Assembly (NCBI RefSeq): GCF_014489595.1
Contig: NZ_CP060790.1
Coordinates: 1,116,001 to 1,180,000 of the forward strand
Direction of reading: 5' to 3'
DNA: 64,000 nucleotides
DNA from: Paenacidovorax monticola
Lineage (GTDB): Bacteria; Pseudomonadota; Gammaproteobacteria; Burkholderiales; Burkholderiaceae_C
A model generated the notes under the pieces. It was not told the origin of the DNA. It made no database searches and saw only the letters and a list, made by a program, of their open reading frames with translations. The position numbers and the translations under genes are program-made. Positions 24,937 through 36,501 of this stretch are shown here, one piece after another; position 1 is the stretch's first letter, and each line of letters begins with the position of its first letter.

Positions 24937-25884
24937 ATGAGCCAGCCTTCCCCCGCCCCGGTGCCCGCACAGGCCGTCCAGGCCGTGCGGCGCTTCAACC
25001 GCTTCTTCACGCGCCGCATCGGCGTGCTCGACCCCTACCTGGGCAGCAACCTGTCGCTGACCGACGTGCGCGTGCTCTACGAACTCGCCCACCGCGAGGT
25101 CCCCACCGCCAGCGAGCTGGCCCGGGACCTGGGCCTGGACGGCGGCTACCTCAGCCGCGTCCTGCGGCGCTTCGAAGCGTCCGGCTGGCTGGCGCGCAGC
25201 CCCAGCCCGCACGATGCGCGCCAGAGCCTGCTGCGCCTGACCGAGGCCGGCCATGCTGCCTTCGCACCGCTGCAGCAGCGCTCGCGCGACGAGGCCGCCG
25301 CCCTGCTCGCCCCGCTGCCGCCCGCGCGCCGCGACGAGGTCATCGCGGCCATGGCGCGCATCGAGGCGCTGCTGGACCCCGCTGCGCCCGCCACCGCCGT
25401 GCCCCGCATGGCGGTGCTGCGCGATCCCGTACCGGGCGACATGGGCTGGGTGGTGCAGCAGCACGGAGAGATCTACGCCCGCGAATACGGGCTGGACGCG
25501 AGCTTCGAAGCACTGGTGGCCGACATCGCCGCGCGGTTCGTGCGCAAGTTCCAGCCCGAATGGGAGAAATGCTGGATTGCCGAGCTGGAAGGCGAGCGCG
25601 TGGGCAGCGTGTTCGTGGCGCGCAAGTCGGCCACCACGGCGCAGTTGCGCATGCTCGTGCTGACGCCCCAGGCGCGCGGCCTGGGGCTGGGCGGCCGCCT
25701 GGTGGACGAGTGCATCGCGTTCGCGCGCGCCAGGGGCTACCGCAAGATGGTGCTGTGGACCAACAGCTGCCTCACCGCCGCGCGCGGCATCTATGCCCAG
25801 CGCGGGTTCACGCTCACCGCGTCCGACCCCTACGAAGGCTTCGGCCAGAAGCTCGTGGGCGAGACCTGGACGCTGCGGCTCTGA
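24937..25884 (+). CDS. MarR-type regulator fused to a GNAT acetyltransferase
   Basis: A 315-residue two-domain protein. Residues about 10-150 form a MarR winged helix (LTDVRVLYELAHRE, ASELARDLGLDGGYLSRVLRRF, GWLARSPSPHDARQSLLRLT). Residues about 155-315 form a GNAT domain, with the acetyl-CoA loop in LTPQARGLGLGGRLVDECI and the late segment IYAQRGFTLTASDPYEGFG. Such fusions are a known family, but their substrates are mostly unknown. A palindromic site directly before the gene suggests self-regulation. It is separated from livF by 95 bp. Confidence 0.9.
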   Translation: MSQPSPAPVPAQAVQAVRRFNRFFTRRIGVLDPYLGSNLSLTDVRVLYELAHREVPTASELARDLGLDGGYLSRVLRRFEASGWLARSPSPHDARQSLLRLTEAGHAAFAPLQQRSRDEAAALLAPLPPARRDEVIAAMARIEALLDPAAPATAVPRMAVLRDPVPGDMGWVVQQHGEIYAREYGLDASFEALVADIAARFVRKFQPEWEKCWIAELEGERVGSVFVARKSATTAQLRMLVLTPQARGLGLGGRLVDECIAFARARGYRKMVLWTNSCLTAARGIYAQRGFTLTASDPYEGFGQKLVGETWTLRL

Positions 25885-25897
25885 ACGCCAGCTCCCG

Positions 25898-26092
25898 TCA
25901 CAGATCGCGGCGGGCCGCCTCGATCAGCCCGGCGAAGGCCCGCTCGTCGCCGATGCGGTTCGCGGCCAGCAGCGCAAGCTTGACAAGGAACAGCTCGCTC
26001 TTTCCCTCCCCCACCGCGTCGATGGCCGTAGCCAGCGCGTCGTAGGCGGACTCCAGGCCCGCGATGCTCAGTGCGTTCTTCTGGTCGTTCAT
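25898..26092 (-). CDS. DUF2783 small protein
   Basis: A 64-residue protein with the helical DUF2783 pattern (LESAYDALATAIDAVGEGKS, LFLVKLALLAANRIGD). It starts at an ATG only 11 bp after the stop of the flavin monooxygenase, so the two are surely co-transcribed. DUF2783 proteins are commonly found next to this type of monooxygenase; a helper or subunit role is an inference. Confidence 0.8.
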   Translation of the reverse strand: MNDQKNALSIAGLESAYDALATAIDAVGEGKSELFLVKLALLAANRIGDERAFAGLIEAARRDL

Positions 26093-26103
26093 GGTGCGTC
26101 TCC

Positions 26104-27804
26104 TCACTGGGCCAGGGCGGTGTTCAGGGCGGCCTGCAAGCGCGTCGCGTCCAGGCTGATCCAGCGCGCGCACACATGCTGGTCGGGCCGCAGCAGGTAG
26201 GCGCCGCCGCTCGCCCGTACGCCGTAGCGTGCGCGGCAGCGGCCCTCGGCGTCTGGCAGCACCGCATCGGCGCCCGCCACGGGGGCCGACGCGCCCACGG
26301 CCAGCACGCGCAGCGGCACACCGCGGTCGCGCGCCTCGCGCACTGCGCGCTGCAGGGGCTCGGGAATGGCCTTCCCTTCTGTGAAGTACAGCAGATCGAA
26401 GCCGCCGCCCAGGTGGTCCAGCAGGTAGTCGTCGGCGCCCAGGCGCACGTTCTGCGGCGGCGCGCCGTGGCCGGGACCGGCCTGGAACAGCAGGTTGTCG
26501 TCGCCCGCGCTGTTGAGTGGCGACCGCGTGTATTCGTGCGGCCGCGAAGTGCGCCAGTGGTACAGCGGCCCCACGAAGGGCTCGGTCAGCGACAGCGAGA
26601 GCACGGCGTCGCGCAGCAGGCGAAAGCCCCGCGAGGGCGGCGCCATGAAGCGTGTGCTCTTGCCCGCCTCCTCGATGATCTCGCGCGCGGCGCCCACGCG
26701 CTCGCTGCTGTAGCTCGCGAGCAGCGCTTCAGGCGCCACGCCCTTGGCCACGAGCGCCAGGCGCCAGGCCAGGCCCTGCGCGTCCTGGAAGCCCGTGTTG
26801 GCGCCGCGCACTCCGAAGATCGGCAGCATGTGGGCGGCGTCGCCCGTGAACAGCACGCGGCCCGCGCGGTAGTCGGGCAGCGTGAGCGCGCGCGCCGAAT
26901 AGACCGAGCACCAGTCCATCTCCCAGGGCGTGCCGGCGTAGCCGATCATCGCGAGCTGGGCATCGATGCGCGCCTGGAGCGACTCGGGCTTGAGCGCCCC
27001 CTCAGGGTCCTCTCCCGCGGGCAGCTGGTAGTCCACGCGCCAGATGCCATGCGGCTCGCGGTGCATGAGGATGGTGTTGCCCGGGTTCCAGTCGGGGTCG
27101 AAGAAGGCCAGGCGCTCGGTGGGCAGCGGCAGGTCGATGCGGATGTCGGCGATCACGAAGCGGCCCTCGTACGAGGCGCCCTCCATCTTGAGGCCCAGGA
27201 GGCTGCGAATGCCCGAGCGCGCGCCGTCGGCCGCCACCAGCCATTCGGCCTCCAGCGGGTACGGGCCTTCGGGCGTGTCCACGGTGGCGCGCGCAAAGCC
27301 GCCCTCCGGGTCCACCGGCTCCACCGCCGTCACGCGGTTGCCCCAGCGCAGCTCGACCAGCGGGTGTGCCTCGGCCGCATCCACGAGGTACTCCTCCAGG
27401 TACTGCTGCTGCAGGTTGATCATGGGGAAGAAGCGGTCGTCGTCGTCGTGCGGGGCCTCCATGCGGAACACGCGCTGCCCCTGGTAGATGGAGTTGCCAT
27501 GGCGCCAGGGCAGGCCGCTTTCCGTCACGCGCCGGGCCACGCCAACCTGCTGCAGGATCTCCATGGAGCGGCGCGTGAACACGATGGCGCGGCTGCCCTC
27601 GGAGACCTGCAGCTCGGATTCGAGCACCACGCTGGGCACGCCGTGGCGTGCCAGCTCCAGCGCCGCCGTGAGGCCCACGGGCCCCGCGCCGACGATCACC
27701 ACTTTCTGCCGTGGCTGCGCGCCATGGGCCGAGGGCAGCCAGGGGCGGCGCACCTGGTACTGGTAGTAGATGGACCGCCGGGGCTCGGCGTGGGGCTGGT
27801 GCAT
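26104..27804 (-). CDS. FAD-dependent aromatic hydroxylase (PheA/TfdB/MhpA-like flavin monooxygenase)
   Basis: A 566-residue class A flavoprotein monooxygenase, using NAD(P)H and O2 to hydroxylate an aromatic ring. The FAD Rossmann motif is KVVIVGAGPVGLTAALELA, the DG motif is WLVAADGARSGIRSLLG, and the GD motif is GRVLFTGDAAHMLPIFGVRG. A C-terminal thioredoxin-like domain follows from about residue 430. ATG 27804 has a GGAGA site and gives the usual short lead before the FAD motif. It is followed by its DUF2783 partner and preceded by a LuxR-type regulator on the same strand. The substrate is unknown. Confidence 0.88.
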   Translation of the reverse strand: MHQPHAEPRRSIYYQYQVRRPWLPSAHGAQPRQKVVIVGAGPVGLTAALELARHGVPSVVLESELQVSEGSRAIVFTRRSMEILQQVGVARRVTESGLPWRHGNSIYQGQRVFRMEAPHDDDDRFFPMINLQQQYLEEYLVDAAEAHPLVELRWGNRVTAVEPVDPEGGFARATVDTPEGPYPLEAEWLVAADGARSGIRSLLGLKMEGASYEGRFVIADIRIDLPLPTERLAFFDPDWNPGNTILMHREPHGIWRVDYQLPAGEDPEGALKPESLQARIDAQLAMIGYAGTPWEMDWCSVYSARALTLPDYRAGRVLFTGDAAHMLPIFGVRGANTGFQDAQGLAWRLALVAKGVAPEALLASYSSERVGAAREIIEEAGKSTRFMAPPSRGFRLLRDAVLSLSLTEPFVGPLYHWRTSRPHEYTRSPLNSAGDDNLLFQAGPGHGAPPQNVRLGADDYLLDHLGGGFDLLYFTEGKAIPEPLQRAVREARDRGVPLRVLAVGASAPVAGADAVLPDAEGRCRARYGVRASGGAYLLRPDQHVCARWISLDATRLQAALNTALAQ

Positions 27805-27925
27805 GGATGGGGTCTCCGGGTGTGCTGTGCTGGGTTCGGTTCTGGGGCGCAGTGTAGGCAGGCACGCCACGCTGCGGCGTCCCCATCTGGGGACAAACCC
27901 TTCCTTCAGCCCCAGTGGCCTTGGG

Positions 27926-27966
27926 CGCTCGCCCGGAAAGCGCAAGCAGCTATGAAAACAGGAGCA
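27926..27966. repeat. Dispersed short repeat between monooxygenase and LuxR genes
   Basis: The stretch GGCGCTCGCCCGGAAAGCGC then AGCAGCTAT and CAGGAGCA contains an imperfect hairpin (GCGCT ... AGCGC) and shares its right half with the copy in ygiQ. Confidence 0.5.
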
Positions 27967-27969
27967 ATC

Positions 27970-28814
27970 TCAATCCTGCGCTGCCGGCTCCATGAGCAGC
28001 GCAAACAGCTCGCGCTGCCCCTGCACGCCCAGCTTGCGGTACACGCGCTTGAGATAGGTGCGCGCGCTGGCCAGCGTGAGGCCCAGGCGCCCGGCCAGCG
28101 CCTCCGTGGGCAGGCCTTCGAGCACGCCCCGAACCACGTCCAGGTCGCGCTGGGTGAGTGCCGGAAAACGCCGCCGCAGCCGCGCCAGCACCAACCCTGC
28201 CAGGTCGTCCTGCAGCGTCTGGCCCGCGTAGTGCAGGCGCATGGCCTGCATGACGAGCGGCGCATAGGCCTCGATGGTGGCAATGGCCGCCTCGTCGAAC
28301 GCGCCATGCTCGTGCCCCCGGTACAGATTGACCGACAGCCAGCGCGTGCCGTCCTGCAGCGCCAGCAGCGACAGCCGTTCCGTCACCTGCGGCAGCTCGT
28401 AGCACACGGCCCGGTAGTCGGGGTGGCTCACGTCGGCACTGCGCTGGCGGTGCAGCCAGATGCGAGGACGCCCGCCCGCGGCCCGGTCGGGGCGCGCCAG
28501 CTCGGCCTGCATCACGCGCTGCGCGCCGTCGAGCGGATAGAAGCGCCGGGCATAGTCCTGCGAGATGCGCGGCAGCGCCCCGGTGCGCGCACGGTCGCCC
28601 AGGCCCACGAGCCGGGGGCTGGCCTGTCCCTGGAAGGAAAAGATAGTGCACTGGGCCAGCGGCACCTGCGCCCCCAGCAGGTGCAGCAGATCCTCGGCCA
28701 CGGCATGGCTGCTGGCCGCGCCCAGCTTTTCCAGCAGCGCCGTGGCGTCCGCCAGCGGAATCTGCAGGCCGGCGTGGTCGGCCCGGGGGCCAGGAGCCAA
28801 TGCGACAGGGACAT
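27970..28814 (-). CDS. LuxR-family transcriptional regulator (start uncertain)
   Basis: The C-terminal 60 residues are a LuxR helix-turn-helix: FPALTQRDLDVVRGVLEGLP, ALAGRLGLTLASARTYLKRV, YRKLGVQGQRELFALL. The roughly 200 residues before it resemble no sensor domain I can name. In the unbroken frame the best start is TTG 28800; alternatively an ATG at 28814 followed by one missing G near 28782-28789 gives the start MSLSHWLLAPGADHAGLQIP and 281 residues. Its position upstream of the flavin monooxygenase suggests it controls that operon. Confidence 0.78.
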
Positions 28815-28962
28815 GCCCACACTGTAGCAACCTGCCCGGGGCACGGTGCGTCTTTGCCCGGCATCGCGCGCCGCGTACGCGCCGGCACGGGCGGGAATCC
28901 CTGGACGCCACAGGGCCATCGCGGCAGGCAGCACCGATGCCGGCGACAGCGCCCCTCCCTCG

Positions 28963-28996
28963 GCGGGAACGCCGGAACCCGGCATGCCATCCAATG
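28963..28996 (+). promoter_or_regulatory. Putative ECF-type promoter of the sigma-factor gene
   Basis: The blocks GCGGGAACG and CATCCAATG are separated by exactly 16 bp. The same two blocks at the same spacing occur before the reductase gene at 29910-29943. It lies 12 bp before the sigma ATG, so the leader would be very short. The shared pattern suggests that the sigma factor reads its own promoter. Confidence 0.7.
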
Positions 28997-29008
28997 TGCG
29001 GAGACCCC

Positions 29009-29710
29009 ATGCACAACCTGCCCACGCCCTCTTCCCACCAGGCAGCGGACGCCGAACTCGCAGCCCGCGCTGCCAGTGGCGATGCCGACGCTTTCGAGGC
29101 CATCATGCGACGCCACAACCGCCTGCTGTTCCGCACCGCGCGCAGCATCCTGAAGAGCGACTCCGACGCAGAGGATGCGCTGCAGGAGGCCTACCTGCGT
29201 GCCTGGCGCGCGCTGGATGGCTTCCGTGCCGATGCCAGGCTCTCGACCTGGCTGGTGCGCATCGTGGCCAACGAAGCCCTGGGGCGGTTGCGGCGGCGGG
29301 AGGCGCAGGTCATTCCCCTGGATGCTGCAATGCATTCGAGCGAACCCGAGACCCTGGCATCGCTGACGGCCGACCCCGACCGGCAGCCCGAGCGGGTGGC
29401 CATGCGTACGGAGCTTCGCCAGCTCATGGAAGCGCGCATCGACCTGCTGCCCGATGCTTTTCGCAGCGTGTTCATGCTGCGCGCCGTCGAGGAAATGAAC
29501 GTCGAAGAGGTCTCACAGGCGCTGGGCATTCCGGAGGCCACCGTGCGCACCCGCTTCTTCCGCGCCCGCAGCCTGCTGCGCGAGGGCCTGGCGAGCGACA
29601 TCGACGTGGCGCTGGGCGACGCCTTTGCCTTCGACGGGGCGCGCTGCGACCGCATCGTCGTGGCCGTGCTGGCCAGGGCAGCCCAGGCTGGCCCTGGCAC
29701 TGCGGGCTGA
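29009..29710 (+). CDS. ECF-type RNA polymerase sigma factor
   Basis: A 233-residue sigma-70 family protein. Region 2 is visible in FEAIMRRHNRLLFRTARSILKS with the core-binding and -10 helix SDAEDALQEAYLRAWRALDG and ARLSTWLVRIVANEALGRLR; region 4 is LPDAFRSVFMLRAVEEMNVE, EVSQALGIPEATVRTRFFRA, RSLLREGL. A C-terminal tail of about 40 residues (IDVALGDAFAFDGARCDRIV) follows, as in some ECF groups. No anti-sigma gene is adjacent. ATG 29009 has GGAGA upstream. A matching promoter motif occurs before this gene and before the next one. Confidence 0.9.
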   Translation: MHNLPTPSSHQAADAELAARAASGDADAFEAIMRRHNRLLFRTARSILKSDSDAEDALQEAYLRAWRALDGFRADARLSTWLVRIVANEALGRLRRREAQVIPLDAAMHSSEPETLASLTADPDRQPERVAMRTELRQLMEARIDLLPDAFRSVFMLRAVEEMNVEEVSQALGIPEATVRTRFFRARSLLREGLASDIDVALGDAFAFDGARCDRIVVAVLARAAQAGPGTAG

Positions 29711-30007
29711 AGCCGCTCGCGGAAGACACCGGCATTCGCCTGGCCCGCCCGCACAGGGGCGTCAGACCCCGACAGCGTCGACTACCGGCTCCGTGGCACG
29801 CACGTGATCTGCAGCCCCCGGGCTACACCAAGGATGGCGCGAACGAGAACCCGCGCTTCAGCCCCCGGTACACGATGGAAGTTGCACGGAGCGGCGTTCT
29901 GCGCGCGCAGCGGGAATGTTCTGGCCTCCGGTCGCATCCAATGACGACAAGGGCCCTCTGCGGAAGGCCCTCCTCCGCGCACCGCCACCACTCCAGGAGG
30001 TATCGCC
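29711..30007. other. Intergenic region holding the second ECF-type promoter
   Basis: No conserved reading frame is seen in these 297 bp. The only recognisable content is the promoter motif at 29910-29943 and the ribosome site AGGAGG just before 30008. Confidence 0.5.
29910..29943 (+). promoter_or_regulatory. Putative ECF-type promoter of the reductase gene
   Basis: The blocks GCGGGAATG and CATCCAATG are 16 bp apart, matching 28963-28996 at 17 of 18 block positions while the spacers differ. It lies 64 bp before the reductase ATG, leaving a normal leader. Confidence 0.72.
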
Positions 30008-30730
30008 ATGACCACCTACACGGCCAGACTCCAGGCCCGCGAGCCCATCGCCGAAGGCACGATGGCTTTCCATTTCGACAAGCCGCCCGGGTTCACGTTC
30101 AAGCCCGGGCAGGCACTGGACATCGTGCTCGGCGCCGGGACTGCGTCCAGCGAGCCGGAAGCCCGCCATGCGTTCTCCATTGTCAGCGCGCCGTTCGAGA
30201 ACGAACTGGTCATCGCCACGCGCATGCGCGACAGCGCCTTCAAGCGCGCGCTGGGCGCCCTGCCGATCGGTGCGAGCGTCATGATCGATGGCCCCTTCGG
30301 CTCGCTCGGCCTGCACAAGGCCGCGGCCCGCGCGGGCGTCTTCATCGCCGGCGGCATCGGCATCACCCCGTTCATGAGCATCCTGCGCCAGGCGGCGAGC
30401 CACCCCACGCCGCATAACCTGCTCCTGCTCTATGCCAACCACCGTCCGGAAGATGCGGCCTTCCTGACCGAACTGCAGCAGCTGGAAGCGGCGAACCCCA
30501 GATTCCGCATGGTCGCCACGATGACGCGCATGGACCGTTCCGCTCGGCCCTGGGCAGGGCTTACGGGCCGGATCGACAGCGGGTTCGTGCAGCGCGTGGC
30601 CAGCGGCCTGCCGGCCCCCGTTTTCTACATCGCGGGCCCCCCGGGCATGGTGGAGGCCGCACGGCAGGCCCTGGCCGGCGCGGGCATCGACGAGGACGAC
30701 GTGCGCAGCGAAGAATTCCACGGCTATTGA
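30008..30730 (+). CDS. Ferredoxin-NADP reductase-like FAD/NAD oxidoreductase
   Basis: A 240-residue FNR-fold protein. The FAD-binding barrel contains FKPGQALDIVLG and the conserved HAFSIVSAPFENELVIATR; the nucleotide domain contains GVFIAGGIGITPFMSIL and the terminal FYIAGPPGMVEAARQAL. No iron-sulphur or oxygenase domain is attached, so it must pass electrons to a separate partner that is not evident nearby. ATG 30008 has a strong AGGAGG site. A promoter motif shared with the ECF sigma gene suggests it belongs to that sigma regulon. Confidence 0.88.
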   Translation: MTTYTARLQAREPIAEGTMAFHFDKPPGFTFKPGQALDIVLGAGTASSEPEARHAFSIVSAPFENELVIATRMRDSAFKRALGALPIGASVMIDGPFGSLGLHKAAARAGVFIAGGIGITPFMSILRQAASHPTPHNLLLLYANHRPEDAAFLTELQQLEAANPRFRMVATMTRMDRSARPWAGLTGRIDSGFVQRVASGLPAPVFYIAGPPGMVEAARQALAGAGIDEDDVRSEEFHGY

Positions 30731-30787
30731 GCCGCGCCAGGAAAAGAGAGTTCCATGCCCCGCCCGGAAGGCCCGGGCGCGGCATGG

Positions 30788-32047
<1,260 letters not shown>

Positions 32048-32112
32048 GTGCGGGAGTCTCCGTGGATGGCGCTGAAGAAGATTCAGCTTATTTGAGCAAA
32101 GTGCCGAAAGGC

Positions 32113-32127
32113 CGGTAAATTTTACCG
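32113..32127. promoter_or_regulatory. Perfect 15-bp palindrome between icd and the small cationic protein gene
   Basis: CGGTAAA-T-TTTACCG is a perfect inverted repeat with 7-bp arms and a one-base centre, in the AT-rich middle of the divergent promoter region. It is a candidate operator for one or both genes; the binding protein is unknown. Confidence 0.5.
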
Positions 32128-32243
32128 ACAAAATAGAGGGCCCTTTCTGTCAACGGCGTGCCCTGGCGCGCCGTTGTGGGAGGGCAGCGCGGCAGTTCGC
32201 GCCGCATATCAACCCTGTCCCCTGTCTCTAGGAAATGGCACAT

Positions 32244-32468
32244 ATGAAAAAACTCCTCGCTGTCCTGATGGCCGGTCTGTTCACTGCTGGTGCATTCGCA
32301 CAGGCCCCCGCAGCCCCCGCTGCCCCGGCCGCTCCCGCAGTCAGCGCCGCACCTGCTGCCTCCGCACCCGCTCCGGAAGCCAAGGCCGCCAAGGCCAAGG
32401 CCACCAAGTCGGGCCACAAGAAGGTTGCCAAGAAGCACGCCAAGAAAACCGCCAAGTCGGCCGCCTGA
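32244..32468 (+). CDS. Small secreted Ala/Pro/Lys-rich protein, Asr-like in composition
   Basis: A 74-residue protein with a clear signal peptide (MKKLLAVLMAGLFTAGAFA, cleaved before Q), an Ala/Pro-rich stretch and a strongly basic C terminus ending GHKKVAKKHAKKTAKSAA. The layout is like the E. coli acid-shock protein Asr, but low complexity means the likeness may be convergent. The AGGA site at 32230 fits the ATG at 32244 rather than the one at 32235. A strong terminator follows. Confidence 0.75.
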   Translation: MKKLLAVLMAGLFTAGAFAQAPAAPAAPAAPAVSAAPAASAPAPEAKAAKAKATKSGHKKVAKKHAKKTAKSAA

Positions 32469-32491
32469 GCCCCTGCCCTCGGGGCCTTGCC

Positions 32492-32530
32492 AAAAAGCCC
32501 GCAAAATGCCCGTTGTTTTGCGGGCTTTTT
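32492..32530 (+). terminator. Rho-independent terminator after the small cationic protein
   Basis: Perfect arms AAAAAGCCCGCAAAA and TTTTGCGGGCTTTTT around a 9-base loop; symmetrical A/T tails would allow action in both directions. Confidence 0.92.
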
Positions 32531-32567
32531 GCTGCCCGGCCATTTCCTCTCGCACCCGACCATTAAT

Positions 32568-33035
32568 ATGCCTGTCGCCTCCCTTTTCCGCTCCCGCCTG
32601 CCCCGTCTTCTGGCCACCGCCCTGCTCTGCACCGGCGCGCTGGCGCAGGAGGGCCCGCAAATGGGCCTGCGCCGCCTGGAACTCACGGCAGGCATGTACC
32701 GCATCGATGCGCAGATGGCCCTGTCGCCCCAGGAGCGCCAGATCGGCCTCATGCACCGCAAGGACATGCCCGCGCAGGAGGGCATGCTGTTCGTGTTCGA
32801 GCAGCCCGCCACGCAGTGCTTCTGGATGAAGAACACGCTGCTGCCGCTCACGGCAGCCTTCATCGCCGACGACGGCACCATCGTGAACCTTGCGGACATG
32901 AAGCCGCAGACCGAGGATTCGCATTGCTCCAGCAAGCCCGTGCGCTACGTGCTGGAGATGAACCAGGGCTGGTTCGCCAAGCGCGGGCTCAAGGCGGGTG
33001 CCAGACTCGGCGGCGCACCCTTCGCCGGCAAGTAG
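32568..33035 (+). CDS. DUF192 family exported protein
   Basis: A 155-residue protein with a signal peptide (LFRSRLPRLLATALLCTGALA) and the DUF192 core: ALSPQERQIGLMHRKDMPAQ, GMLFVFEQPATQCFWMKNTL, PLTAAFIADDGTIVNLADM and VRYVLEMNQGWFAKRGL. The CFWMKNT element is the family signature. Function is unknown. It has its own terminator downstream and is separated from the upstream gene by another. Confidence 0.88.
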   Translation: MPVASLFRSRLPRLLATALLCTGALAQEGPQMGLRRLELTAGMYRIDAQMALSPQERQIGLMHRKDMPAQEGMLFVFEQPATQCFWMKNTLLPLTAAFIADDGTIVNLADMKPQTEDSHCSSKPVRYVLEMNQGWFAKRGLKAGARLGGAPFAGK

Positions 33036-33066
33036 GCCCGCGCCGCCAGAAGCAAAGACACAAAGG

Positions 33067-33109
33067 ACAAAGGCCGGCCACCCCGAAGGGCGGCCGGCCT
33101 TTGTGTTTT
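33067..33109 (+). terminator. Rho-independent terminator after the DUF192 gene
   Basis: Perfect 13-bp arms ACAAAGGCCGGCC and GGCCGGCCTTTGT around a 12-base loop, followed by GTTTT. It separates this gene from the convergent monomeric isocitrate dehydrogenase. Confidence 0.88.
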
Positions 33110-33154
33110 CGCGCCCCCTGGGCCATCAGGCCCGGAGACATGTGGGCGCCTGGA

Positions 33155-35392
<2,238 letters not shown>

Positions 35393-35667
35393 CTCTTGTC
35401 TCTCAGGTAAACAAAAACAACAGGTCATGCCGCCGGCCAGCGTCCCGACGCACAGTCATGGTTTTGACGGTATGGGATTGTGCTTGAGGCGATCGCCCGA
35501 TATCTGTTTTTTTGCAATCGAATCCCGCAATGCAAAATTTTCACCCCGAAAACCGCACTTTTTTTGCAAGTCTTCTACAAGACTGACCTCCCGGCGGCCC
35601 TGCCGCCCTCTCAGGGAGCCGCCAAATTCACCCGGGCGTCTGCCATTTCCACACCGTCCAGGCCATG
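35393..35667. other. AT-rich intergenic region with repeated TTTTGCA motifs
   Basis: No gene is seen. TTTTGCA occurs at 35510-35516 and 35562-35568 (each preceded by more T) and inverted as TGCAAAA at 35531-35537; AGTCTT-CTAC-AAGACT is a small palindrome right after the last copy. This probably contains the promoter and regulator sites of the monomeric isocitrate dehydrogenase. Confidence 0.5.
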
Positions 35668-35699
35668 AAAAAGGGCCCGAGGATCACTCCTCGGGCCCT
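35668..35699 (-). terminator. Rho-independent terminator of sodB
   Basis: On the minus strand perfect 12-bp arms AGGGCCCGAGGA and TCCTCGGGCCCT close a 4-base loop and are followed by TTTT, about 55 bp after the sodB stop. Confidence 0.9.
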
Positions 35700-35752
35700 G
35701 TGCATTCCACTGGCGGACGGCGCGGCGGCAAAGCGGCCGCCGCACAGTGCCG

Positions 35753-36334
35753 TCAGGCGAAATTGGCTTCGGCGAACTTCCAGTTCACCAGCTTGTCGAG
35801 GAAGGTCTCGACGAACTTGGGACGCAGGTTGCGGTAGTCGATGTAGTAGGCATGCTCCCACACGTCCACCGTCAGCAGGGCCTTGTCGGCCGTGGTCAGC
35901 GGCGTGCCGGCGGCGCCCGTGTTCACGATGTCCACCGAGCCGTCAGCCTTCTTCACCAGCCAGGTCCAGCCCGAGCCGAAGTTGCCCACGGCGGACTTCA
36001 CGAAGGCTTCCTTGAAGGCGGCATAGCTGCCCCACTTGGCGTTGATGGCCGCGGCCAGCGCGCCCGTGGGCTCGCCGCCGCCGGCGGGGGCCATGCAGTT
36101 CCAGAAGAAGGTGTGGTTCCAGATCTGGGCCGCATTGTTGTAGATGCCGCCGCTGGACTTCTTGACGATCTCTTCGAGCGTCATCGACTCGAATTCGGTG
36201 CCCTTCTGCAGGTTGTTGAGGTTCACCACGTAGGCGTTGTGGTGCTTGCCGTGGTGGTACTCCAGCGTTTCCTTGCTGTAGTGCGGCGCCAGGGCGTCGA
36301 TCGCGTAAGGCAGTGGGGGCAGGGTATGTTCCAT
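35753..36334 (-). CDS. sodB: Iron superoxide dismutase
   Basis: A 193-residue Fe/Mn-type superoxide dismutase. Metal ligands are the His in [16 protein letters not shown], the His in [15 protein letters not shown], and the Asp and His in [17 protein letters not shown]. The sequence [14 protein letters not shown] with Gln in the first half ([10 protein letters not shown] region lacking the Mn-type Gln) favours iron. Cytoplasmic; no signal peptide. It is monocistronic with its own terminator. Confidence 0.94.
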   Translation of the reverse strand: MEHTLPPLPYAIDALAPHYSKETLEYHHGKHHNAYVVNLNNLQKGTEFESMTLEEIVKKSSGGIYNNAAQIWNHTFFWNCMAPAGGGEPTGALAAAINAKWGSYAAFKEAFVKSAVGNFGSGWTWLVKKADGSVDIVNTGAAGTPLTTADKALLTVDVWEHAYYIDYRNLRPKFVETFLDKLVNWKFAEANFA

Positions 36335-36501
36335 GGTGGATTCCTCGTGGTTGAAATTCTGGTGGCGCCACGGACCGGGGCCTCAGCCCCGCCCCCGGCG
36401 ATGCAATGAACGGGCATTGTAGGAAGATCGCCGCGCCCGTGCAGCCCATGCGCACGCGAAATCCCTACGGCGCGTACAAAAGATTCCAACCCCATGGGCG
36501 G

